This document shows, piece after piece, positions 32,212 to 39,620 of a stretch of 39,707 bases of DNA; the stretch's first letter is position 1; every line of letters starts with the position of its first letter. The stretch lies in the NCBI GenBank assembly GCA_905236635.1, contig CAJOCJ010000018.1, forward strand, positions 1-39,707, written 5' to 3'. Below the pieces are notes generated by a model. The model worked only from the letters and a program-made list of their open reading frames with translations, was not told where the DNA came from and made no database searches. A program made the position numbers and the translations under genes. Source of the DNA: an uncultured Bacteroidales bacterium. GTDB taxonomy: Bacteria; Bacteroidota; Bacteroidia; Bacteroidales; F082.

Positions 32212-32669
32212 GATACGGTGAGGTGTTAAACGGCCAGACATTGTTTGACATCGCCCTGCAGTATTGCGGCAGCGTGGAGGCGGCATTTGACATTGCCGCC
32301 ATGAACGATATAGCTGTGACCTCTTATATGCGTGCCGGCGCTTTTGTGGCATTGCCTGGAATAAAAGACAAACGTGTCGTCGCCTATTACACCAACAACA
32401 GTATCAAGCCAGCTTCAGAATGGTTGCCGGACATGGTCGGCGAAGCGGTTCTACGTACAGTGGCCGGTGAGGACATAGTGACACGTGCCGACGGCACATT
32501 GACACGTGTGGTGCCTGTCGCACCTCCAACAAAGACTATCGCCGATTTTCCGACAGTGGAATTTGACCCGGACAATTTCGTCGTGGGCTTTGATCCGGCT
32601 GAAAACAAAGAGATAAAATTCAAGGCTCCTGATTTTGAAAGCATTGACATAGAATGGGAACCTATGTAA
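32208..32669 (+). CDS. LysM/gpX-like tail protein
   Basis: A 153-residue protein whose first ~48 residues (GQTLFDIALQYCGSVEAAFD ... GAFVALPG) form a LysM/gpX-type fold, often found on tail proteins near the baseplate. The rest is acidic and proline-rich. It overlaps the previous stop (ATGA). Confidence 0.65.
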   Translation: MRYGEVLNGQTLFDIALQYCGSVEAAFDIAAMNDIAVTSYMRAGAFVALPGIKDKRVVAYYTNNSIKPASEWLPDMVGEAVLRTVAGEDIVTRADGTLTRVVPVAPPTKTIADFPTVEFDPDNFVVGFDPAENKEIKFKAPDFESIDIEWEPM

Positions 32670-32695
32670 TCCAGTAATAACAAACACACGCAAAT

Positions 32696-33907
32696 ATGGC
32701 AAAAGTAAAATTCAAATTCGGTGTTTGGGCGAAATATGCGGCCATCACCAACAAAGACCCAGACGCTCTTTATTTCATCACAGACAGGGGCGTGTTCTAT
32801 GAGGGGGACCAGCCATACGTCGGAATAGTATCGGCGGTGGTATCCAATTCCGGCAGCGGCGAGTCCAATGTCGCTGTCATGACACTGACAGACAGCCTCG
32901 GCAATGATGTGACGTTCAGCGTACCAAGTGCAACAGCTCTAACAGCCGTCAAAACCGCGCTTCAGGAGGCCCTCACAACACATGGAGCCGTGACGGGTAA
33001 TGCATCTACAAAAGGGCACCTCAAGCTGTCTGATGCGATAAACAGCACCAGTGGTGTGTCCGGAGGCATCGCAGCTACACCGAAGGCGGTCAAAGATGCA
33101 TATGACGCTTTGGTGCAAATTATAAACGATTCTTTCGCAGCCAACGATGCGATGGTCATGAAAGGGACTCTTGGCACAGGTGGCAGTGTGGTCTCTTTGC
33201 CTGCCACTGGTTATAAGACGGGTTGGACTTATCGTGTGGCCACCGCCGGAACATACGCAAACCAAGTGTGTGAAGCTGGCGATATGGTTGTTTGTGTCAA
33301 TGATTATAACGCCCAATCCGCTTCAGACGCTGACTGGTCTGTCATCCAGACCAATATTGACGGTGCGGTTGTTGCTCCTGCAAATCTGGCAACTAACCAG
33401 TTGGTGGTCGGTGCTGGCAACAACAAAACAGTCAAGAAACTCGCAGCAGGCACAAACGGACAGATACTCCAGATGGTAAATGGTGTACCGACATGGCAGG
33501 ATATAACTATCGTTGATGAGAAAGTGACTGTTGAAGACACTGGCACCACAGACATGTACATCGTTGGTGCCGCAACGCAAACAGGGAACCAGAAGGGCAA
33601 GTCAAAGTCAACGCTCAAGTTTACTGGCGGGAACACATTGGAGGCTCCGAAATTTAAAGGTGACGGTTCTGGAGTAACAAACCTTGACCCTTCCAAGTTG
33701 TCGGGGGCTGTCCCTGTAAACAAAGGTGGTACAGGTGCAACAACGGCATCAGGGGCGCGAACCAACCTCGGTCTTGGTAGTGCAGCAGTCAAAAATGTCG
33801 CCCAGGGAGTTGACAGTAGTGAACAAGGACTACCAACTGGTGCACAAGTGGCCGCAGCCATTGGAGACGGTTTGGATGATGCTTTGAATTGGGAAGAATT
33901 AGTTTAA
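32696..33907 (+). CDS. Tail fibre protein
   Basis: A 403-residue fibre protein. It has a Phage_fiber_2-like repeat (GHLKLSDAINSTSGVSGG-IAATPKAVKDAYD) around residues 107-140 and a C-terminal VNKGGTGATTASGARTNLGLG repeat (~345-367), both common in phage fibres. The N-terminus (MAKVKFKFGVWAKY) should attach to the baseplate. Confidence 0.8.
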   Translation: MAKVKFKFGVWAKYAAITNKDPDALYFITDRGVFYEGDQPYVGIVSAVVSNSGSGESNVAVMTLTDSLGNDVTFSVPSATALTAVKTALQEALTTHGAVTGNASTKGHLKLSDAINSTSGVSGGIAATPKAVKDAYDALVQIINDSFAANDAMVMKGTLGTGGSVVSLPATGYKTGWTYRVATAGTYANQVCEAGDMVVCVNDYNAQSASDADWSVIQTNIDGAVVAPANLATNQLVVGAGNNKTVKKLAAGTNGQILQMVNGVPTWQDITIVDEKVTVEDTGTTDMYIVGAATQTGNQKGKSKSTLKFTGGNTLEAPKFKGDGSGVTNLDPSKLSGAVPVNKGGTGATTASGARTNLGLGSAAVKNVAQGVDSSEQGLPTGAQVAAAIGDGLDDALNWEELV

Positions 33908-33917
33908 AATACAGAAT

Positions 33918-34511
33918 ATGGGACGGTCAAAGTTTGCTAAATACTCACAAAGAGCCTATGACGCTTTGGTTGTCAAAGACGCTGACACGATATATGCGGT
34001 TAACGATACCGGCGATTTTTCAAGCGCTTCACTTGACACGGAGGGTAAACTGTACATCGGAGAGAAACCCATAAAGATGGATGCCATACCATTCGGAATA
34101 GAATACCATGACGTGAAACTTGATTCGACTTCCGGCGATATAGCATTGACGTCAGACACCGAGATTCTCAGTTACCAGTTCTATTCATCTGGTGTCTATA
34201 TGGTGATGGCACATGTGACGTTAAGAGGAAGTGCACTCACCTCAGTGGTTCTTAAAAAAGTTATTCCAAACCAACCTGTCCGACCAGATATCATCAGTTC
34301 AACAACTGTGGCGCTTGACGGTTACGCTTCGGTCACACTGATTGGTGTATTGTCCATCACAGAAGAAAATATCTTATCAAAAGCCACAATGGAGCTTTGT
34401 GGTTCCAATAATAGCACATTACATTCCGGGTCGATCTCAGTAGAAGCCATCTACGAGAATTATGACGGGGCCAATGATGCTACGAGAATGTATCTAATCA
34501 AAATCGCATAA
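33918..34511 (+). CDS. Fibre-associated virion protein
   Basis: A 197-residue beta-rich protein. Its N-terminal ~45 residues (SKFAKYSQRAYDALVVKDAD) resemble the fibre N-terminal region, and the rest (DSTSGDIALTSDTEILSYQF) looks like a receptor-binding or fibre-tip barrel. No exact family is known to me. Confidence 0.55.
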   Translation: MGRSKFAKYSQRAYDALVVKDADTIYAVNDTGDFSSASLDTEGKLYIGEKPIKMDAIPFGIEYHDVKLDSTSGDIALTSDTEILSYQFYSSGVYMVMAHVTLRGSALTSVVLKKVIPNQPVRPDIISSTTVALDGYASVTLIGVLSITEENILSKATMELCGSNNSTLHSGSISVEAIYENYDGANDATRMYLIKIA

Positions 34512-34532
34512 TTAACATAAAAATCAAACAAA

Positions 34533-34847
34533 ATGAGTTTAGACACACTACCTATCGAATCAAATCTTGATAATGGATTTGTAACACAAGGTCTAATAAA
34601 AAATGGCTCTAAGGGTACCTTTCTGGCCATTTTTAAAGACATAACAGGGGAAGCCACCGCATTGCTTGAACAATCACCTGACGGTGAATCCTGGAGTGAA
34701 ATAGAAGAATCCGAACTCACTATCACTGAGGGTCAAACAGAACAAATGTGGGTTGAGAACATCATGCCTCGCGGCACAATGCTTCGCCTAAAACTGACAC
34801 AAACAACCGGCGTGTTAGTCGCCATAAAACTATTAAGCAATGAGTAA
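34533..34847 (+). CDS. Small fibre-region protein
   Basis: A 104-residue beta-rich, acidic protein (MSLDTLPIESNLDNGFVTQG start). It overlaps the next gene by 8 bp. It may be a fibre-tip adaptor or assembly factor. No family is recognised. Confidence 0.55.
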   Translation: MSLDTLPIESNLDNGFVTQGLIKNGSKGTFLAIFKDITGEATALLEQSPDGESWSEIEESELTITEGQTEQMWVENIMPRGTMLRLKLTQTTGVLVAIKLLSNE

Positions 34848-36393
34848 GACAAAATTCATCACAGGCATCCCCAATCAAAACAAAAACGCTGGCGGAGCCA
34901 CAATCAAAACTATGACAGAAATCACATGGTCTGCGCTTAAGATCTTGCGTGATAGCGCGAAACTTGAACCTGGCACATGGTACAGAATCACAGATTACGA
35001 ATGTTCAACTTCACAGATCAACACTCGTTCTGCTGGTCATGTCTTCGACATTCTTGTGCGTGCCGATGACAATCATACACTTAACGAAAACGCTTATGCT
35101 TGCCACCATGATGGGGACACATATTTCGCCAACTGCAAGATTGAGGCATGGCAATTGAAATATTGTCTCGACAACGACAAAAACCGCTTCGCTTGGGCGA
35201 AGCCTGGTACTTATCGCACCAATTCAATCATTTGGATGCAGATTCCTGTTGAGAATTTGTCTGATTGGGCTAAAGACGAGGTTGAGAACATTGCTGAAGG
35301 TGAAACATGGGGCTTTTATAAATATGGCGAAGAAAACAACGAAGTCGTATTCGGTTTCTCGCATGATAGTGGCGCAAGCATCAACAGCGATTTGGTGTTG
35401 CGTTTGCCGGCAGATACGGTAGTATCGGCAGACAGTACAATTAACATGATTAACAGCGGAGAAGAGAGTACCACAACAATAACACAGGTCAATGGTTCTG
35501 ATTTCACTCCAGGCAAAGGCGTAGTCTATTATATGTGCGATGAATGGAATAATGAATGCCCTTATGATTTCAAGAACATTCAATTCAAAAGATGGGCAGT
35601 CACGCAAAATGAAAGCAATCCGAGACTGGAGATAGATTCTGAAGATAATCCGTATGGCTACTATTATGGAGCTATGCAATTCTATGCAAACAGTCGGGTT
35701 CTTCAAAATGCTGATTATGGCAGTGATTATGGATGGTTCTACACATTTGCCTTGAAAGATATTGAAACAGGTGATTGGTACGATTACACTGTTGTGGCTC
35801 ATATCGGCTTGAAGAATGACGAAGGTGTCCAGGTTGGCTGTTATGACAACCATATTTCGCCGGCCACAGATGAATACAACTCTGGCAATGGTGAATTGGC
35901 TAAAATGCTAAATAATATCGTGTTCTTTAACAGTTACACAGATATATCCAACCCTGATTATTCTGATGAATATTCATATTGCAACAACAACCGTTTTGGT
36001 GGTAACTGTTATTTGAATACATTCGGGAACAATTGTGGTAATAACACATTCGGGAACGATTGTTATAATAACACATTCGGGAACGACTGCAACAATAACA
36101 CATTCGGGAACGGTTGTTACAGCAACACATTCGGGAACAATTGTGGTAATAACACATTCGGGAACTACTGCCGCCAAATCACTGTTTTTGAAGGAGTTGC
36201 AAATTGCAGCATAACAGGAGGAAGCGACAGCAATTCATACGTTCAGAATGCACAGATTCTCAATGGAACACGAGGTGATTCAAACAATAACAAGCTGACA
36301 ATCAGCTTCGTTGAAAACAAGAATTACACACAGTTTGCCGGCAAGAATACAAGTGGTGTTTTGAAGGTCTGGAACCCTGCTGATTTGGCCTAA
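34840..36393 (+). CDS. Tail adhesin with nonapeptide repeats
   Basis: A 517-residue candidate receptor-binding protein. Residues ~15-380 are an aromatic-rich module (TMTEITWSALKILRDSAKLE ... TWYRITDY). Residues 384-446 are seven 9-residue repeats N-T-F-G-N-x-C-x-N, likely a narrow beta-helix with stacked Asn/Cys/Phe. A short C-terminal domain ends KVWNPADLA. The gene is AT-richer than its neighbours and is the last of the late operon. The Dam, recombinase and adhesin genes all lie in the variable right part of the phage. Confidence 0.65.
   Translation: MSKTKFITGIPNQNKNAGGATIKTMTEITWSALKILRDSAKLEPGTWYRITDYECSTSQINTRSAGHVFDILVRADDNHTLNENAYACHHDGDTYFANCKIEAWQLKYCLDNDKNRFAWAKPGTYRTNSIIWMQIPVENLSDWAKDEVENIAEGETWGFYKYGEENNEVVFGFSHDSGASINSDLVLRLPADTVVSADSTINMINSGEESTTTITQVNGSDFTPGKGVVYYMCDEWNNECPYDFKNIQFKRWAVTQNESNPRLEIDSEDNPYGYYYGAMQFYANSRVLQNADYGSDYGWFYTFALKDIETGDWYDYTVVAHIGLKNDEGVQVGCYDNHISPATDEYNSGNGELAKMLNNIVFFNSYTDISNPDYSDEYSYCNNNRFGGNCYLNTFGNNCGNNTFGNDCYNNTFGNDCNNNTFGNGCYSNTFGNNCGNNTFGNYCRQITVFEGVANCSITGGSDSNSYVQNAQILNGTRGDSNNNKLTISFVENKNYTQFAGKNTSGVLKVWNPADLA
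35989..36177 (+). repeat. Seven tandem 27-bp repeats in the adhesin gene
   Basis: Units start at 35989, 36016, 36043, 36070, 36097, 36124 and 36151. The AACACATTCGGGAAC core is almost invariant, while the next three to four codons vary (AAT/GAT/GGT/TAC, then TGT/TGC, then GGT/TAT/AAC). Near-identity of the core DNA suggests recent expansion or ongoing recombination. Confidence 0.9.
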
Positions 36394-36416
36394 AAAATGT
36401 AAAAATCAAGGGTCAT

Positions 36417-36573
36417 GTTTGCGTATCGTTGCGAAATTAAAGCAATGATGCGCAAACAAACCTCAAACAGCCGAGAACACAATATAAGCATAACAAGGTG
36501 GATATGAATGGTTTACATGTGTATGGATGGGTGTCCGGGATTAGTTGTTCCCGAACTAATTCTCATATATTTG
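36417..36573 (+). promoter_or_regulatory. Recombinase promoter region with two dyads
   Basis: A TATATTTG box (36566-36573) with GTTG 18 bp upstream lies 24 bp before the recombinase ATG. Upstream are a 16-bp inverted repeat (GTTTGCGTATCGTTGC / GCAATGATGCGCAAAC, two G-T-type mismatches, 9-bp spacer, 36417-36457) and ATTAGTT-N7-AACTAAT (36540-36560). The dyads have the arm-spacer-arm form of recombinase core or operator sites. Their role is unknown. The whole 36394-36596 gap holds only these elements. Confidence 0.5.
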
Positions 36574-36596
36574 CAAATTATTTAAATCAAACCGAT

Positions 36597-37736
36597 ATGT
36601 TAAACAAAATACGCTACAAACTCGTTTTTAACCGTGCCTGCAGACTTAACCAACGTGGGGAAGGACTCATCGAAATAGAGTGCTCCCAACTTGGCAGGCG
36701 CATTTATTTCTCAACACACACATATACTGAGCCTCAACATTTCATGCGTGGTTCGGTTACTGGGATAGACAATGCACAAAGCCTTAATTATGCACTGCAT
36801 AAAATGATACAGGGAATCGAATCAATAGAGCTTGAATATATCAAAAAAGGGGTTGAAGTGTCTCTCCCATTGCTGAAAGATGCCGTCAGAGCCAATGTGT
36901 CCCCTGCAGCGAAGCTGTCTGACTTCGGTACTGAAGTCGTTAACCAGAGCGACCGTAAAAGTCTCACAAAGCTCAATTACAAAACGTTACTTAACAACAT
37001 TGAGTGCTTTAGAAAAGGAGTATTGATAACAGACGTTAACTACAACTTCATTGTTAGTTACGACAGATGGCTTAGAGATAGTGGTATAGCCCATAATACA
37101 CGAGTCAGCCGCTTGCGCCTATTGCGTGCCCTGCTTAATGAGGCTAAACGGCGCGATATAATTTCTGCCAATCCATTTGAACGTTTCCGTATTCAGCAGA
37201 TGGAATCAAAGAAAGGTTACATCACAATGGAGCAGTTGCGCCGTCTTGAGAGAATGGAATTGCGCGGCAAGGAGGATAGAGTCAGGGATGCTTTTCTCAT
37301 CGGCTGTTATACCGGGCTTCGTTTTTCAGATGTGACAACATTACGCCAGGAACATATCAACAATGGATGGCTGCATAAAAAGATGGTTAAAACCGGATTT
37401 ACGGTCGATATACCGGTAGCGCAGTTATTTGACGGTAAAATGATAGTAATGATAGAAAAATACAAAGGTGATATTGGTAAACTGACAAAAGAGATAGGTG
37501 GCAATACACAAGTCAATAAAACGTTGCGTCCACTGCTTGATCAGGTCGGAGCGGACAGCAAGATAACGTTCCATTCCTCAAGGCATACTTTTGCAACCAT
37601 TCTCGGACAAAAAGGTCTTGGAATAACAACCATTCAAAAGATGCTTGGGCATCAGAAACTTGCAACCACACAGATATACGAGGAAGTTGACCGAAAGACA
37701 ATCGAAAACGACATAAAGAAACTAAAAAAGAAATAA
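36597..37736 (+). CDS. Tyrosine recombinase
   Basis: A 379-residue site-specific recombinase of the phage integrase family. N-terminal SAM-like core-binding domain (about 110-200), catalytic domain with R242 (GLRFSD), lysine in the KKMVKTG hairpin, H326 and R329 (HSSRHTF), H352 (LGHQ) and nucleophile Y361 (TTQIY). All catalytic residues are present. I set the start at 36597, after the TATATTTG promoter; the frame extends upstream but into the dyads. A Mu-like phage does not need it for integration, so it may invert or resolve DNA, or belong to a separate cargo. Confidence 0.9.
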   Translation: MLNKIRYKLVFNRACRLNQRGEGLIEIECSQLGRRIYFSTHTYTEPQHFMRGSVTGIDNAQSLNYALHKMIQGIESIELEYIKKGVEVSLPLLKDAVRANVSPAAKLSDFGTEVVNQSDRKSLTKLNYKTLLNNIECFRKGVLITDVNYNFIVSYDRWLRDSGIAHNTRVSRLRLLRALLNEAKRRDIISANPFERFRIQQMESKKGYITMEQLRRLERMELRGKEDRVRDAFLIGCYTGLRFSDVTTLRQEHINNGWLHKKMVKTGFTVDIPVAQLFDGKMIVMIEKYKGDIGKLTKEIGGNTQVNKTLRPLLDQVGADSKITFHSSRHTFATILGQKGLGITTIQKMLGHQKLATTQIYEEVDRKTIENDIKKLKKK

Positions 37737-37753
37737 AGGATTTAAAGAAATAC

Positions 37754-37883
37754 GGAGACCCTAAAAAGGTCTCTACCTTCAAGGTCAGGCTCCAACCCCT
37801 GACAATGACAAAGGTGCCACAACACCACGGCAGAGACCGTAAGTCTCTCGGTGTTGTGGCACCTTTTATCTAAATTGTTGGAG
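37754..37883. ncRNA. Highly structured non-coding element (several hairpins, possible pseudoknot)
   Basis: Three hairpins follow one another: GAGACC/GGTCTC (37755-37773), GTCAGG/CCTGAC (37784-37803) and a 17-bp perfect stem (37810-37826 with 37850-37866) that holds an inner AGAGAC/GTCTCT hairpin. GTTGGAG at 37877-37883 is complementary to the CTCCAAC loop of the second hairpin, so a 7-bp pseudoknot is possible on either strand. Minus-strand TATTTTTG at 37888-37895 could promote a ~125-nt leftward RNA through the whole element. The terminal stem plus TTTT may also terminate the recombinase transcript. Confidence 0.5.
37810..37867 (+). terminator. Long hairpin with T-run after the recombinase gene
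   Basis: The stem of 17 perfect base pairs ends in TTTT, enough for termination of rightward transcription. It is far longer than needed for a terminator and encloses a second hairpin, so it likely has an additional role. Confidence 0.55.
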
Positions 37884-38012
37884 ACTGCAAAAATAGTTAT
37901 TTTTTATGAACTGAAAACATTTTTTTTGAAACAGTCAAAAACCGAAATTGACCAGAACCGAAACCAAAATTTTGAAACCATATTTAAAAACATTTTAAAA
38001 ACCAATCAAACA

Positions 38013-38855
38013 ATGACAACAAAAACCAAATCATGGTCATCCGCACCATTGCCGTTCCAAGGGCAGAAGCGGAACTTCGCATCGGCTTACAGAGAGGTTC
38101 TGAAGCTGTACCCAGAATGCACCACCATCGTTGACCTGTTCGGAGGCTCAGGGCTTCTGGCACGCATATCAAAGGACGAGAGGCCTGATGCGAGGGTCAT
38201 ATTCAACGACTTCGACGATTTTGCCGACAGGGTCAGAAACATCCAGAACACCAACCGCCTGCTACACTCCTTCAGGGATGTCGTGGCCGGAATGAAGAGA
38301 CATTCGCTCATTCCAAAGGAGAAAAAGGACGCTATAGTCTCGATTCTTGAAAAAGAGACGGGCTTTGTGGATTTTGTTTCGATCTCGTCATCCCTGTTGT
38401 TCTCAATGAAGTACGAGACCTCGCTTGAGGGACTGAAAAAACAGACCTTCTACAACAATGTGCGCCTTAACGACTACAGCCCTGCAGACGGTTACCTTGA
38501 CGGCATAGAGGTTGTGAAAGGCGACTACAAGGAAATATTTGAGCGGTTCAAAAATGAGAAAAACGTGCTTTGGCTCGTTGACCCTCCGTATTTGAGCACC
38601 GACTGCACCACCTACAACAACCTCTACTGGAAACTTGGCGACTATCTTGACGTTCTGCGCGTTTTACAGGGCACCAGTTACGTTTACTTCACCTCTAACA
38701 AGAGTTCCATCGTCGAATTGTGCGAGTGGCTTGGTGACGGCCGTGTGACCGCCAATCCGTTTATCGGAGCCGAGAAGATTACCGTCAAGGAAAACATGAA
38801 TTACAACACATCGTATCTTGACATCATGATGTATAAGAGAAAGGAGGCTGTATGA
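38013..38855 (+). CDS. DNA adenine methyltransferase, D12 class
   Basis: A 280-residue N6-adenine methyltransferase. AdoMet-binding motif I is DLFGGSG (41-47) and catalytic motif IV is DPPY (190-193), the alpha-class order of Dam-like D12 enzymes. It has no restriction partner nearby, so it probably protects phage DNA or regulates phage genes through methylation. Start at 38013 after an A-rich leader; the upstream in-frame stretch has skewed composition and is not coding. It overlaps the next gene (ATGA). The target sequence is unknown. Confidence 0.9.
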   Translation: MTTKTKSWSSAPLPFQGQKRNFASAYREVLKLYPECTTIVDLFGGSGLLARISKDERPDARVIFNDFDDFADRVRNIQNTNRLLHSFRDVVAGMKRHSLIPKEKKDAIVSILEKETGFVDFVSISSSLLFSMKYETSLEGLKKQTFYNNVRLNDYSPADGYLDGIEVVKGDYKEIFERFKNEKNVLWLVDPPYLSTDCTTYNNLYWKLGDYLDVLRVLQGTSYVYFTSNKSSIVELCEWLGDGRVTANPFIGAEKITVKENMNYNTSYLDIMMYKRKEAV

Positions 38856-39490
38856 ACAAATACCATGAAATGCTGAACAAGATTCTGACCGAAGGGAAAA
38901 GCCAGACAAACAAGAAGGGAAATATCCGATATCTGCTTAATGAAAGCATGGTTCTGACACCTGCCGACCTTCTGGAAATATTTGAAGGCCATCCAATAGC
39001 GCGTGGCAAGCTGAAGAGTGAGCTGCAGCTTTTCATGGAAGGCGAACGTATGACAGAACGCTACCGCGAAGCCGGAATAACGTGGTGGGACTATTGCGGT
39101 TCAGTCCTGGTTAACAGTTACCCGACTTATATGGAGAAACTGCCTCCGTTAATCGCCAAAATCAACAGGGAAAAGCGCAATAGCAAAAACTACGTGCTGT
39201 TTCTCGGTGCCACCGACGCTGAGAGCAACCAGGCACCGTGTATCTCGCTTGTGCAGTTCCAGATAGACAACGGAGGTCTGGTCATGACTGCTTATCAGCG
39301 AAGCAGCGACGCCAATCTCGGATTGCCGTCTGACATGTACCAGTTGTATCTGATTTCACGTCAGATAAACCTGTCTTTAAACTCTATAACGCTTTGCCTT
39401 GGTAACGTTCACATATACGAGAACAATATCGAGAGAACCAAGCAGCTGTTAGCAGGTGAAGCAGGTGTCAAATTCGATTTAAACGTCTGA
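38852..39490 (+). CDS. Thymidylate-synthase-family protein, predicted to act on a cytosine nucleotide
   Basis: A 212-residue protein whose C-terminal half aligns with thymidylate synthase: catalytic Cys130 (QAPC), QRSSD (149-153), LGLPSDM (156-162) and HIY (187-189) match APCH, QRSCD, LGLPFNI and HLY. Two family residues differ: His after the Cys is Ile131, and the Asn that reads uracil is Asp161. Asn-to-Asp is the known change that turns the family toward dCMP, as in dCMP hydroxymethylases. The N-terminal ~40 residues lack the RTGTGT loop, and length is short (264 usual). With the methylase it suggests DNA base modification. Family assignment is solid, substrate is inferred. Confidence 0.8.
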   Translation: MNKYHEMLNKILTEGKSQTNKKGNIRYLLNESMVLTPADLLEIFEGHPIARGKLKSELQLFMEGERMTERYREAGITWWDYCGSVLVNSYPTYMEKLPPLIAKINREKRNSKNYVLFLGATDAESNQAPCISLVQFQIDNGGLVMTAYQRSSDANLGLPSDMYQLYLISRQINLSLNSITLCLGNVHIYENNIERTKQLLAGEAGVKFDLNV

Positions 39491-39517
39491 CAAAAGGCAT
39501 TTAAAAGCCATTAAACG

Positions 39518-39554
39518 AATAAGGCTGTGCAATAATACACGGCCTTATTTTTTT
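39518..39554 (+). terminator. Rho-independent terminator at the right phage end
   Basis: AATAAGGCTGTG and CACGGCCTTATT form a 12-bp stem (one G-T pair) with an 8-nt loop and seven T. It ends the modification operon. The following 39555-39640 is AT-rich phage-end sequence with GATTTTTTGATTTTTTGATT repeats; 39650 onward looks like host intergenic DNA. No gene is seen after 39490. Confidence 0.85.
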
Positions 39555-39563
39555 GTCGAAAAA

Positions 39564-39620
39564 TGTACTTTTTAATTTGAAAAAGTGGATTTTTTGATTT
39601 TTTGATTATAGATTTTTGGA
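39564..39620. repeat. Right-end AT-rich repeats, candidate transposase sites
   Basis: TGTACTTTTTA (39564-39574) is the inverted counterpart of the left-end 11-mer at 2260-2270. Behind it are three GATTTTT units in close series. This is the expected place for right-end transposase-binding sites. Position of the true terminus is not visible. Confidence 0.4.

Noticed and set aside
35224-35853. Minus-strand frame of 209 residues in the adhesin gene
   Set aside because: Shadow frame with isoleucine/cysteine-rich composition; the adhesin gene accounts for the region.
35989-36177. Tandem repeats as a CRISPR array
   Set aside because: Units are 27 bp head to tail with no unique spacers, in frame within a tail gene.
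34840-36393. Diversity-generating retroelement target, as known from some Bacteroides transposable phages
   Set aside because: No reverse transcriptase, template repeat or C-type lectin variable domain is visible in the window.
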